64,000 bases of DNA from Arthrobacter sp. B1805 (GTDB lineage Bacteria > Actinomycetota > Actinomycetes > Actinomycetales > Micrococcaceae). The translations under genes and the position numbers were made by a program. The notes under the pieces were generated by a model. The model was not told the origin of the DNA and made no database searches. It saw nothing but the letters and a program-made list of their open reading frames with translations. Below, piece after piece: positions 57,036-64,000 of this stretch. The stretch is taken from NCBI RefSeq assembly GCF_002929745.1, contig NZ_PJIQ01000006.1, positions 101,875 through 165,874 of the forward strand, written 5' to 3'. The stretch's first letter is position 1. Each line of letters begins with the position of its first letter.

Positions 57036-57770
57036 TCAGTGGGGTGGCAGGCCGGCGGATTCTCCGCCGTCGGCGATGAATTCCGCTCCGGTGCTGAAGG
57101 CTGATTCATCGCTGGCGAGGTAGACGACCAGTGCGGACAGCTCGGTGTCCTCGGCCTGGCGATGCAGTGCCACGTTGGCAGTGTTGTCGCCGAGTTCGGC
57201 CGTCATGGGGGTCTTGACGAAGCCGGGGTGGACTGAGTTGGCGCGGATCCCGTACTGACCCAGGTCCAGGGCTGTGGTCTTGGTCAGTCCCCGGATTCCC
57301 CACTTGGAGGTGGTGTAGGCGGGGAGGTAGGCGTATCCGGTCATGCCGGCGGTGGATGACACATTGATGATGGATGCCCCCGAGGACTCCTTCAGGGCGG
57401 GGATCGCGGCCTTCGTGCCGTTCCAGATGCCGGTGAGGTTCACGCCGATGACTTCGTCCCACAGCTCGTGGGAGTGGGTTTCGATGGATTCGCGGCGGAA
57501 GATGCCGGCGTTGTTGACTAGGACGTCCAGGCCGCCGAAGGTGTTGACCGCTGTCGACACGACGACGTCCCACTGCCCCCTGTCCCGTACGTCGAGGGGG
57601 ACGAACACGGCGTTCTCGCCGAGTTCGTCGGCGACGACCTTGCCTTGGTCCTCGAGCACGTCGGCGAGGACCACTTTGGCTCCTTCGGCGACGAGACGTC
57701 GTGCGTGGGCCGCTCCCATGCCGCGTGCGGCGCCGGTGATGATGGCTACTTTCCCGTCGAGCTTTCCCAT
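57036..57770 (-). CDS. SDR family oxidoreductase (glucose/3-alpha-hydroxysteroid dehydrogenase type)
   Basis: 244 residues, classical SDR: TGAARGMGAAHARRL, VNNAGIFRRES, catalytic Ser in NVSSTAG and YTTSKWG, and FVKTPMTAELGD. It starts MGKLDGKVAIITG at 57770 with GGAAGGA upstream. It is second in a two-gene unit with the SDR at 57814-58638 (43-base gap). Substrate unknown. Confidence 0.9.
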   Translation of the reverse strand: MGKLDGKVAIITGAARGMGAAHARRLVAEGAKVVLADVLEDQGKVVADELGENAVFVPLDVRDRGQWDVVVSTAVNTFGGLDVLVNNAGIFRRESIETHSHELWDEVIGVNLTGIWNGTKAAIPALKESSGASIINVSSTAGMTGYAYLPAYTTSKWGIRGLTKTTALDLGQYGIRANSVHPGFVKTPMTAELGDNTANVALHRQAEDTELSALVVYLASDESAFSTGAEFIADGGESAGLPPH

Positions 57771-57813
57771 GATTCTGTTCCTTCCTGGAATGGTGTTCCT
57801 TATCGGCTGTTTT

Positions 57814-58638
57814 TTATCGGTGGGGGGTCGGTTTGGCGTGCCCGGCGAGGAGGTCGCGGGTAGCGGCCATGAGGGCGTTCTGGCTGTTCGGGTCACGGGC
57901 CTCGGTGCTGGGGGTGACAGGCACTCCGTCGTCGATGTAGGTGCCGGAAGGGTAGGTGCCATCGATCGCTTCGATGACGCGCTGTGCCCCGTGGGCGAGG
58001 GTGGCGCCTCCTGAACCGAACATCGAGTGCAGCAGGCTGGTGCTGATGACCCCGGGGCTGATGCTCACGACGTTGATGCCTGTGTCTTCGAGCTCGCGAG
58101 CGAGCCACAGGGAGTAGGTGAGGATGGCGAGTTTGGAGTGTGCATAGGCGGTCACGGGGCTGTAGCCCGCGCTCAGGTTCAGGTCGTTCATATGCAGGTG
58201 GGTTGTGCGGTGGGTGGTCGAGCTGAGGTTGATGATCTTTCCCGAGGGGTGAAGTGCGGGCAGGAGGAGTTCGGTCAGAAGGACCATTGCGAGATAGTTG
58301 ACCTGAAGGGTCCGCTCATGACCATCAGGGGTCATGCGGCGACGATCCGCTCCTGGTATGCCGGCGTTGTTGACGAGGACGTCGATGGATCCCGCCGTCT
58401 CCAGAATGGATTGTGCCGCGGAGCTCACGTCGTCCAGGGAGCTGAAGTCCGAGCTGATGTAGGTGACCGCCCTGGCCCCCCGGGCCTCGAGGTCGATGAC
58501 CAGGGATCGTGCGTCCTCGGCCCGTTCCGGCCCTTGGACAATGAGGTGCACATTGCGGGAGGCGAGGAACTGCGCTGCGGTCTTACCGATTCCGCTCGTG
58601 GCGCCTGTCACAACAATGGTTCGGTGCGATGTCTCCAT
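57814..58638 (-). CDS. SDR family oxidoreductase
   Basis: 274 residues. TGATSGIGKTAAQFLASR, VNNAGIPGADRRR, NLSSTTHRTTH and YAHSKLAIL form the cofactor and catalytic sites of a retinol-dehydrogenase-like SDR. Start at 58638 (METSHRTIVVTG); 32 upstream in-frame residues are not family-like. First gene of the SDR pair. MmyB-type regulators, which often accompany SDR genes in actinobacteria, occur later in this cluster. Confidence 0.88.
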   Translation of the reverse strand: METSHRTIVVTGATSGIGKTAAQFLASRNVHLIVQGPERAEDARSLVIDLEARGARAVTYISSDFSSLDDVSSAAQSILETAGSIDVLVNNAGIPGADRRRMTPDGHERTLQVNYLAMVLLTELLLPALHPSGKIINLSSTTHRTTHLHMNDLNLSAGYSPVTAYAHSKLAILTYSLWLARELEDTGINVVSISPGVISTSLLHSMFGSGGATLAHGAQRVIEAIDGTYPSGTYIDDGVPVTPSTEARDPNSQNALMAATRDLLAGHAKPTPHR

Positions 58639-59138
58639 GACTCCACGGTAGGAAGGAGCCTCGGCAGCAGGGAGGGTGCGATGCACCCACCCGGTAGCGC
58701 CTCTGGTCACAGCGTCCAGTAGTGATCGCTTCATCGGTGGTGACGGACGCGGAGGGGCCTCCGACAGGGCCGCGCTCAGAATTTGAGCCCGCTGTGTTCG
58801 AGCCGCTATGCGGAGACTCCTCGCCGATTCTCCTGATCGCCCGCTGTACGAGGCGGGGCCTTCGGTGGCCAGAGGGCTGATCTCTCGGATTGCACCTTCG
58901 GGCCCGGACCGAGAGATTTTCAGGTCGTTCTTCGTGAGCTTGCGGGTCCAACGACGGCGGCGAGGAGTGCGGGGAATCGCTCATTTTACATCCGGCCTGC
59001 GCAAGGTCATCGTGATGACCCGTCCCTCTGTGGTCTGTTGCAAGAGCCCACTCTGGTCGGGATGTGCAAGCCGGATTGTTCGACCGAAGTCGATGTATTG
59101 TGGAAGCATCGAAAAAATTCGAAGCGAGGAGTCGACTT
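58639..59138. other. 500-base intergenic region between SDR and DUF1330 genes
   Basis: No protein-coding gene is convincing here. Short open frames on both strands have no homology-like features. The region holds a terminator-like hairpin (58880-58920), and near its right end a TTGTTC/TATTGT pair with a short (14-base) spacer and a TCGAA-AAAA-TTCGA dyad (59109-59122) directly before the DUF1330 ribosome site. Confidence 0.5.
58880..58920 (+). terminator. Terminator-like hairpin with no gene before it
   Basis: ATCTCTCGG (58880-58888) pairs with CCGAGAGAT (58909-58917), with a 20-base loop that itself can fold, and T residues follow (58917-58920). It would stop + strand transcription, but no + strand gene precedes it; it could be a leader element of the DUF1330 gene or a leftover of a lost gene. 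Confidence 0.5.
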
Positions 59139-59435
59139 ATGGCCGCTTACATCAGCATTGACATGACCCCGACCGATCCTGAAGCGATCGCCCGGTACGA
59201 GCAGAACGTCGGTCCGATCCTGGCGCAGTACGGGGGGCAGGTGATCGCCCGGGATGAGACGCCGATCCTGGCCGAGGGAGACCGGAAGCCTGCCCTGGCA
59301 GTGATCATCCGGTTCCACAGTAAGGACGCATTCCGTGCGTTCTATGACTCCGCCGAGTACAAGCCGTGGCGTGAGTTCCGGATGGCTCACGCGCAGGAGA
59401 ACGCCATCGTGATCGAGGGCGTGGACGCAGCCTGA
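59139..59435 (+). CDS. DUF1330 domain protein
   Basis: 98 residues of the dimeric alpha/beta-barrel DUF1330 family: MAAYISIDMTPTDPEAIARYEQ, GGQVIARDE, PALAVIIRFHSKDAFRAFYDSAEY. Start at 59139 has GCGAGGAG upstream. DUF1330 proteins are small and often near oxidoreductases; the biochemical role is unknown. Confidence 0.9.
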   Translation: MAAYISIDMTPTDPEAIARYEQNVGPILAQYGGQVIARDETPILAEGDRKPALAVIIRFHSKDAFRAFYDSAEYKPWREFRMAHAQENAIVIEGVDAA

Positions 59436-59534
59436 AGGCATAGGAGGCACATCGGGTCCTGAGGGGTAATGCACTCTCGATGCACTGAATCTGCTTCGGG
59501 CCTGCTCAGTGGCGCGTCTGTTTTCATGTATCAG

Positions 59535-59578
59535 CCGAGGGCGGCCGCTTCTTCCGTAGGGAAGCGTCCCGCCCTCGG
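59535..59578. terminator. Hairpin terminator between DUF1330 and amidohydrolase
   Basis: Outer arms CCGAGGGCGG (59535-59544) and CCGCCCTCGG (59569-59578), with an inner CGCTTC/GAAGCG stem, form a long hairpin followed by TT. It lies between converging genes. The remaining bases 59436-59655 hold no gene. Confidence 0.75.
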
Positions 59579-59655
59579 TTATGGAGAGGGCCATTTCTCG
59601 CAGGCGGCGCGAGGTGTTCGATCGGCTCTCGTTACTCGCGGTGAGGTGCCCGCGC

Positions 59656-61050
59656 CTATCGTGCGGCCAGAATCCGGTCCCGGGATGCTCCCACTTCGCT
59701 CTTCAGGGCGGTCACATCAACGTCGACGAGCGCCCGGTTCCACTTTCGAGCCTGACCGGCGACGAAGACCGCTTCGACATTGCGAGGATCGGCCCCGAGG
59801 ACGATTGTGCCCACGGCATCATTGAGGGGCATGTTGTTGATGTCCTCAGCGGCGATGATCAGCAGATCAGCCTGTTTCCCGGGTGTTAGTGACCCGGTGA
59901 CGTGTCCGAGGCCGTTGCTGTTCGCGCCCTGAACGGTGGCGAAGTCGAGGACGTCGCGGGCTGTGATGCGTTGTGGTGCTGCGGTGGTCCAATAGGCGGT
60001 GTTGACCGCGAGCATCCGCTGAATCGAGAGCAGGGTACGCATCTGGGTGAACATGTCGCTTGCGAGGGCTACTTCCACATCGATGCTCAGGCCCGGACGG
60101 ATGCCGGCCTTCAGCGCGTCGTCGATGGCAGGGATAGCTGTTTCGAGCCCGATCTGGGCGTCGGAGGAGGGCGCGAGGGCGACGGTCGTCCCGGCATTGC
60201 CCATGGCCGCCCATGCCTGATCGGTGAGGCCCGTGCAATGGATGAGAGTCATGCGTTCGTTCAGGATGCCAACCCGTTGCCAGTCAAGGATGGCCTGCGA
60301 TGAGGTCGGCCCGAAGACCGCATCGATGCTGACCCATAGATCGAGGTCGCGGGCGACGGCGGCGAGGTCTTGCCCGTAGGCGAGGGCTGGACCTGCGACT
60401 TCGTCTGTCGCCAGTGTTGCCAGGCGAAGTGTGAGCAGCTGATCCGTCGACGTGAAGTACCGGTCCTTGAGTCGCTTCAGGTCGGCCGGCCACTGCTCGT
60501 TCCAGTCGCCGAAGTGTGGCCGCATGGAGGCGTGCACTCCTCGGATACCGGTGTCAGTGAGGGCCTGGATGGCAGCGTCGGAGTGATCGGCTGTTCGGGA
60601 GTTATGGGAGAAATCAAGCATGCACGTGATGCCGCTGTCGAGTGCGGTGAGGGCGGCCAGCTTCGTCCCGGTGTACATGTCGGCTGGTTGGTACAGGGGT
60701 GCGATGCCGCTGAGCGTGCTCATTACGTACTCGCCGAGGTCATTGACGTCCGGCATGATGCGCCGTAGCTGTGCCTCCCAGGCATGGCGATGGGTATCGA
60801 CGAAGCCAGGGCTGACGATTGCGTCTGTAGTGTCGATGACGATCGCGTTGTCGGCTGCGCCGTGGGCTCGAAGGTCCGGGCCGACGTCGATGATCTTGGA
60901 TCCTTCGAGGAGGACGTCGCCTTGCTCGAAGTCGCCGATGACAGGGTCCATGGTGACGATGGCCCCGCCGGTGAGAAGCACCCGACGCAACGGGTCGGTA
61001 GCGGTGGCCGCGAGTGTTTCGCCAAGGGCGGCTCGTGGGTCGGTTGTCAT
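59656..61050 (-). CDS. Amidohydrolase family protein (AtzA/TrzN/SsnA-like)
   Basis: 464 residues, complete. The metal-binding HxH is in GFVDTHRHAWEAQL, followed by the substrate/metal His in MTLIHCTGL and a catalytic-region Asp/Ser block APSSDAQIG. The beta-sandwich is built from N-terminal (LLTGGAIVTMDPVIGDFEQGD) and C-terminal (SLTPGKQADLLIIAAEDINN) parts. This layout is the cytosine-deaminase/AtzA-like subgroup; substrate unknown. It sits downstream of the Atu4866 genes on the same strand. Confidence 0.87.
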   Translation of the reverse strand: MTTDPRAALGETLAATATDPLRRVLLTGGAIVTMDPVIGDFEQGDVLLEGSKIIDVGPDLRAHGAADNAIVIDTTDAIVSPGFVDTHRHAWEAQLRRIMPDVNDLGEYVMSTLSGIAPLYQPADMYTGTKLAALTALDSGITCMLDFSHNSRTADHSDAAIQALTDTGIRGVHASMRPHFGDWNEQWPADLKRLKDRYFTSTDQLLTLRLATLATDEVAGPALAYGQDLAAVARDLDLWVSIDAVFGPTSSQAILDWQRVGILNERMTLIHCTGLTDQAWAAMGNAGTTVALAPSSDAQIGLETAIPAIDDALKAGIRPGLSIDVEVALASDMFTQMRTLLSIQRMLAVNTAYWTTAAPQRITARDVLDFATVQGANSNGLGHVTGSLTPGKQADLLIIAAEDINNMPLNDAVGTIVLGADPRNVEAVFVAGQARKWNRALVDVDVTALKSEVGASRDRILAAR

Positions 61051-61164
61051 GATGACTCTCCTTTTCGTCAGTCAGAGCGGTTGTGTGCAGTGGTAGGCCG
61101 GTGCGGGCGGTTCGGAAGACGCGGTGAATCGGAAAGGGCAGTGGATCGGCAGGAAAAGTTCGGT

Positions 61165-61977
61165 TCAGCTGTCAGGCCGGCGCATGATGTATCCGGCGTG
61201 ATGGAGGGTGTCGTCGATGAACTCGCCGTACGCCCAGAATCCCAGGTCGTCGAGATAGTCGATCCGGTTTCCGTTGATCCAGTACTGGCCCTGGAAGGCA
61301 TGTTCCCGGCCCCCGCGTGTTTCGTCATAGCGACCTGCGGGCAGCAAATGCTGGTGCAGGAAGTCGTCCTCACTGACCCAGGTGCCCTGCAGGTTCGGGG
61401 CGGCAGGCACAGGTGCCGCGGAGTGGGGGCCGTCTGAAGGCGCCCCGTTGGAGGGCAGGTTGTTGGAGGGCAGGTTGCCGGGGCCAGGTTCCCGGCCGTT
61501 CCAGGAACGCACTTCACCGCCCAGTACGATCGCGGCCGCGGTGGATGGATCGTCGAGAATCGACTGGTAGGCCTGATCTGCGGACTCCTCGACGAGGATG
61601 AAGTCTGCGGGTCGACCCGGGATGAGCGTCCCGGTGCTTTCGGCTCGGGAGGCACGAACGCCCGAGGTGGACAGGGCGTCGATGACGGCCGGGATGACGG
61701 TCAGACCTGAGCAGTCGATGACAAGCATGTTGTCATCGCCCGCGGCGGCGATGAGCCCGGGGCCGATACCGACGATGGTAGGGCCGCCAAGGAGGATGTC
61801 TCCTTGGGCGATGGTGCCAATGAGGGGGTCGCGGGTGTGAATCGTTGCGTTATGGAACAGCAGTGGCTGCCGGTGATGCGGCTCCTGGGCTTGGATGACC
61901 GCGAGGGTGGCGGAGTTCAGAGGCCTGTCTTTGGATTCCGGGGTGGCCACTGTGTCAGCGGGTCGTGAGTTGCTCAT
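61165..61977 (-). CDS. Barrel-less amidohydrolase beta-domain fused to Atu4866 domain
   Basis: 270 residues. Residues about 38-95 (LLFHNATIHTRDPLIGTIAQGD, GLTVIPAVIDALS) match the N-terminal beta part of the neighbouring amidohydrolase; residues about 100-150 (GTLIPGRPADFILVEESAD) match its C-terminal beta part. The roughly 300-residue catalytic barrel, with HxH, is absent. A Pro/Asn/Ser linker (about 165-190) leads to an Atu4866-type domain (GTWVSEDDFLHQHLLP, AGRYDETRGGREHAF). There is no frameshift, so it is an intact open frame. Catalysis as an amidohydrolase is not expected. Start at 61977 with AGGAAGG upstream. Confidence 0.8.
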   Translation of the reverse strand: MSNSRPADTVATPESKDRPLNSATLAVIQAQEPHHRQPLLFHNATIHTRDPLIGTIAQGDILLGGPTIVGIGPGLIAAAGDDNMLVIDCSGLTVIPAVIDALSTSGVRASRAESTGTLIPGRPADFILVEESADQAYQSILDDPSTAAAIVLGGEVRSWNGREPGPGNLPSNNLPSNGAPSDGPHSAAPVPAAPNLQGTWVSEDDFLHQHLLPAGRYDETRGGREHAFQGQYWINGNRIDYLDDLGFWAYGEFIDDTLHHAGYIMRRPDS

Positions 61978-62026
61978 GGCGGGTCCTTCCTGTGGGTCAG
62001 TGCGGCAGAGTGCGAGCCGGGGTAGG

Positions 62027-62371
62027 TCACGGTGAGAGTGCGGGCTCATCGCCCATCGGGTGCCGCAGGGGCTGCTTCTCGGATCCTCTGGGAGTGTGGG
62101 GGCTCAGGACCGAGGGGTTCTCCTTGTAGAGCACGAGATGCTCGTGATAGAGCACGCCGTCCCGGATGTCTCCGGTGGCGCTGAACCCGGTATCGTCCCG
62201 GTACTCGAGGTGTGAGCCCGTCACCGTGTATCTGCCGGTGTAGGCGCTGCGCTGCGAGCCGCGTGCTTCGTCGTACCGGCCGTTGGGTAGGAGTTCCTGG
62301 CGGATATAGCCGTCGGCTGTTACCCACATCCCCACCACGTCGGTGTTCTCGGCTTGTTGTTTTGTCGTCAT
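62027..62371 (-). CDS. Atu4866 domain protein
   Basis: 114 residues. VVGMWVTADGYIRQELLPNG, RYDEARGSQRSAYTG and DDTGFSATGDIRDGVLYHE are the hallmarks of the small beta-barrel Atu4866 family. GGAGG precedes the ATG at 62371. It is first in a same-strand run with the fused Atu4866 gene and the amidohydrolase. Function unknown. Confidence 0.87.
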   Translation of the reverse strand: MTTKQQAENTDVVGMWVTADGYIRQELLPNGRYDEARGSQRSAYTGRYTVTGSHLEYRDDTGFSATGDIRDGVLYHEHLVLYKENPSVLSPHTPRGSEKQPLRHPMGDEPALSP

Positions 62372-62804
62372 GATGTTCCTCCCGTAGCTGTGCTGTCGTG
62401 TCACGGATATATCCGTCGAGGGTTGACACATCCCTCACGGGTGGCAGCTTCCGAGGGGTCCGGACGGCCGCCGTGCCGTCAGCTCCGACAGTAAGAAAGA
62501 AGTGGACGTACAGCGTGGGTGTACTGCACCCATGCTCCGAAGGGGAGGGCGTCGCCACTCCTGGCCGATCTACCTGGCAGATTGGCTCGCCGGCCACAGC
62601 ACAGACATGCATGCAGGACGATGGGCGGCCATTGGCTGATTCCATGCCGCCCGGCTATCAGCCGTCGTGGCTTGGGTGCCATTCATCAGCCCCAGAAGGG
62701 CCGAGAATCGCCAGCACAACCCAGAATGGGACTGGACGTCATAAATCACGGGTTGAGAAGAAATGTTATGGAGACCACTTATTGTCCCTTTGTAGCCTTG
62801 CTCC
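62372..62804. other. 433-base divergent intergenic region
   Basis: No gene is seen. It separates the Atu4866 genes (-) from the MmyB-type regulator (+) and must contain the promoters of both. It holds the palindrome at 62403-62416 and a TTGACA at 62423-62428 on the + strand without a matched -10. AT content rises near 62755-62790. Confidence 0.5.
62403..62416. promoter_or_regulatory. 14-base perfect palindrome, candidate operator
   Basis: ACGGATATATCCGT is a perfect palindrome lying 32 bases upstream of the Atu4866 start. Its place in the shared divergent region makes it a candidate binding site for the adjacent MmyB-type regulator. Confidence 0.45.
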
Positions 62805-63010
62805 ATGGCCGACGATTCTCTCGGGGCCTTCCTTCGGGCCCGCCGCAACGCCGCCTCTGCGCAGGACTATCCCTTCGCTAGCCTCACGACCCGCCGGGTG
62901 CCTGGGCTTCGTCGCGAGGAAGTCGCCGAGCTCGCAGGTCTGAGCACGGACTACTACATCCGCCTCGAGCAGGGACGGGAGAAACGGCCTTCGGACCAGG
63001 TCGTCTCCGC
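62805..63010 (+). repeat. Copy 1 of 206-base duplication
   Basis: Bases 62805-63010 match 63795-64000 with one difference (C at 62810, T at 63800). Identity begins exactly at the ATG; the sequences in front of the two copies are unrelated. It covers the helix-turn-helix part of the regulator. Confidence 0.97.
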
Positions 63011-63740
63011 TCTGTCCGAGGCCCTGAAGCTCACCAGACACCAGGACGATCACCTCAGGCTGCTGGCCGGTCTGGCTCCCCAACCGCCGGCGACGGCCGC
63101 TCCCATCGACCCGGCCCTCATTCACATGCTCAACACGTGGATCAACTCGGCGGCATTCATCCTCGATCCGCTGCTGAACATCACCCAGCTCAACCCGCTC
63201 GCACGGGAACTGTTCAGCTCCTTCGCCCGCCACGACAACCTTGCGAGGACAGTGTTCTTCGACCCGGCAGCCAAGCTGTACTGGGACGACTGGCCCCAGT
63301 CGGCCGAGATGGCTGTTGCGGCTCTGCGGGCGACAATGCACCAGCATCCCTCGGCCGCCGAGCGGGACGCCTTGATCTCCGAACTACGAACCGACCGGGA
63401 GTTCGAACGACTCTGGCAGAAGTTCGACGTTCGGCCGAAGATGGATGACACGTGCCTGCTGCACCATGAACGCGTCGGAGAGATCACAATCCGCTTCCAG
63501 GCCTTCAGCGTCATGAGTGCGCCCGGTCATCAACTGGTCGTCTACACCGCAGAACCAGGCAGTGTGAGCGAAACGCGCCTGTTGTCCCTGCTCACAGATG
63601 ACAAGCTTCCTGAGGTCGATGACGCCGGCACAACCCCTTTCTTCATTCACCCCACTGCACGAACAGCCCGACAGTTGCTCGAGCCTCCTGAGTCGGCATT
63701 CCGTCCGGATCAGGCCACCGGACCATCGATAGTTCAGTGA
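62805..63740 (+). CDS. MmyB-type transcriptional regulator (XRE helix-turn-helix)
   Basis: 311 residues. The N-terminal 75 residues are an HTH_31/XRE domain (VPGLRREEVAELAGLSTDYYIRLEQGRE) and the rest an MmyB-like ligand-binding domain (PLLNITQLNPLARELFSSF, FFDPAAKLYWDDWPQ, HPVTG-less C-terminal block FQAFSVMSAPGHQLVVYTAEPGS). MmyB-family regulators studied in actinobacteria and Chloroflexus bind fatty-acid-like ligands and often sit beside SDR genes. The first 206 bases recur at 63795. Confidence 0.92.
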   Translation: MADDSLGAFLRARRNAASAQDYPFASLTTRRVPGLRREEVAELAGLSTDYYIRLEQGREKRPSDQVVSALSEALKLTRHQDDHLRLLAGLAPQPPATAAPIDPALIHMLNTWINSAAFILDPLLNITQLNPLARELFSSFARHDNLARTVFFDPAAKLYWDDWPQSAEMAVAALRATMHQHPSAAERDALISELRTDREFERLWQKFDVRPKMDDTCLLHHERVGEITIRFQAFSVMSAPGHQLVVYTAEPGSVSETRLLSLLTDDKLPEVDDAGTTPFFIHPTARTARQLLEPPESAFRPDQATGPSIVQ

Positions 63741-63773
63741 CTACTCCCTCACCCAGGGTGGACTCTCCCTGAG

Positions 63774-63786
63774 CCTACTAAGTAGG
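63774..63786. promoter_or_regulatory. Palindrome before the second regulator copy
   Basis: CCTACT-A-AGTAGG has perfect 6-base arms around one base and ends eight bases before the ATG at 63795, a position where a bound repressor would block expression. A different sequence from the 62403 palindrome. Confidence 0.4.
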
Positions 63787-63794
63787 ATTTTGAT

Positions 63795-64000
63795 ATGGCT
63801 GACGATTCTCTCGGGGCCTTCCTTCGGGCCCGCCGCAACGCCGCCTCTGCGCAGGACTATCCCTTCGCTAGCCTCACGACCCGCCGGGTGCCTGGGCTTC
63901 GTCGCGAGGAAGTCGCCGAGCTCGCAGGTCTGAGCACGGACTACTACATCCGCCTCGAGCAGGGACGGGAGAAACGGCCTTCGGACCAGGTCGTCTCCGC
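63795..64000 (+). CDS. Second MmyB-type regulator (partial, runs off window)
   Basis: The first 68 codons are visible: MADDSLGAFLRARRNAAS onward, identical in protein sequence to the N-terminus of the regulator at 62805. It starts 54 bases after that gene's stop, in the same direction. Whether the ligand-binding part also matches cannot be seen. Confidence 0.85.
   Translation, partial: MADDSLGAFLRARRNAASAQDYPFASLTTRRVPGLRREEVAELAGLSTDYYIRLEQGREKRPSDQVVS
63795..64000 (+). repeat. Copy 2 of 206-base duplication (continues beyond window)
   Basis: Offset from copy 1 is 990 bases. Since the match is still exact at base 64000, the true length is not known. Confidence 0.97.

Noticed and set aside
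58808..59161. 117-codon + strand frame in the gap before DUF1330
   Set aside because: No ribosome site, arginine-rich composition, runs through the terminator-like hairpin and overlaps the DUF1330 start; no family-like motif.
62805..64000. Insertion sequence or composite transposon ends
   Set aside because: The repeated segment starts at a start codon, is in direct orientation, and is a regulator coding sequence. There are no terminal inverted repeats or transposase.

Overview
The window is GC-rich (roughly 65-70 percent by eye) and densely coded. It shows no insertion sequence, prophage or CRISPR array. The gene content points to an actinobacterium of the Micrococcaceae, Arthrobacter-like: purS-purQ-purL in one operon, a small 4.5S-type SRP RNA beside gluQ-dnaX, an Lhr helicase overlapping Nei2, a DUF4232 lipoprotein, an SSI-type inhibitor, and frequent GTG starts with 4-base start/stop overlaps. 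Genus is inferred from family recall, not from a search.

Layout. 1-8.2 kb: purine genes (purL is cut by the window edge), an SSI-like lipoprotein, a conserved protein often labelled 3-methyladenine DNA glycosylase, and a large secreted subtilase. 8.3-18.6 kb: aspartokinase, an ABC exporter pair, recR, dnaX, gluQ, SRP RNA, tRNA-Ser(GGA) and an MpaB-like oxygenase. 18.7-31.2 kb: glutathione peroxidase, HAD phosphatase, ribokinase, a LytR_C protein, a five-gene operon headed by a TetR regulator with its likely operator, tgt, and several small enzymes. 31.3-47.5 kb: SDR plus acyl-CoA dehydrogenase, PEP carboxylase, a quinone-reductase-like MDR, a TspO-like membrane protein with DedA, RluA-type pseudouridine synthase, the Nei2/Lhr repair pair, a membrane protein and a DUF4232 lipoprotein. 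47.6-56.8 kb: rlmH, then a tightly coupled surface-polymer operon and a secreted PhoD. 57.0-64 kb: an accessory metabolic cluster (two SDRs, DUF1330, an amidohydrolase, two Atu4866-domain proteins, and two MmyB-type regulators of which the second is cut by the window edge).

The two regions most worth attention are as follows. (1) 48276-54914: a fused CDP-ribitol synthase (cytidylyltransferase plus SDR reductase) runs, with overlapping or nearly abutting reading frames, into a LicD-fold transferase fused to a methyltransferase, a small coiled-coil protein, a family 1 glycosidase-like protein, a glycosyltransferase and a metallophosphoesterase. CDP-ribitol synthase next to a LicD/fukutin-family protein parallels the mammalian ISPD plus FKTN/FKRP ribitol-phosphate pathway and suggests a dedicated ribitol-phosphate glycopolymer system. 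(2) 57-64 kb: a protein made of the outer beta-domain of an amidohydrolase with its catalytic barrel missing, fused to an Atu4866 domain, lies beside a complete amidohydrolase, a free Atu4866 protein, and a regulator whose first 206 bases are repeated almost exactly 990 bases downstream.

Other features of note are a likely internal start giving an aspartokinase beta subunit, an inhibitor/subtilase neighbourhood, three start codons that sit exactly 6 bases after a -10 hexamer (leaderless candidates), and several clear bidirectional terminators.
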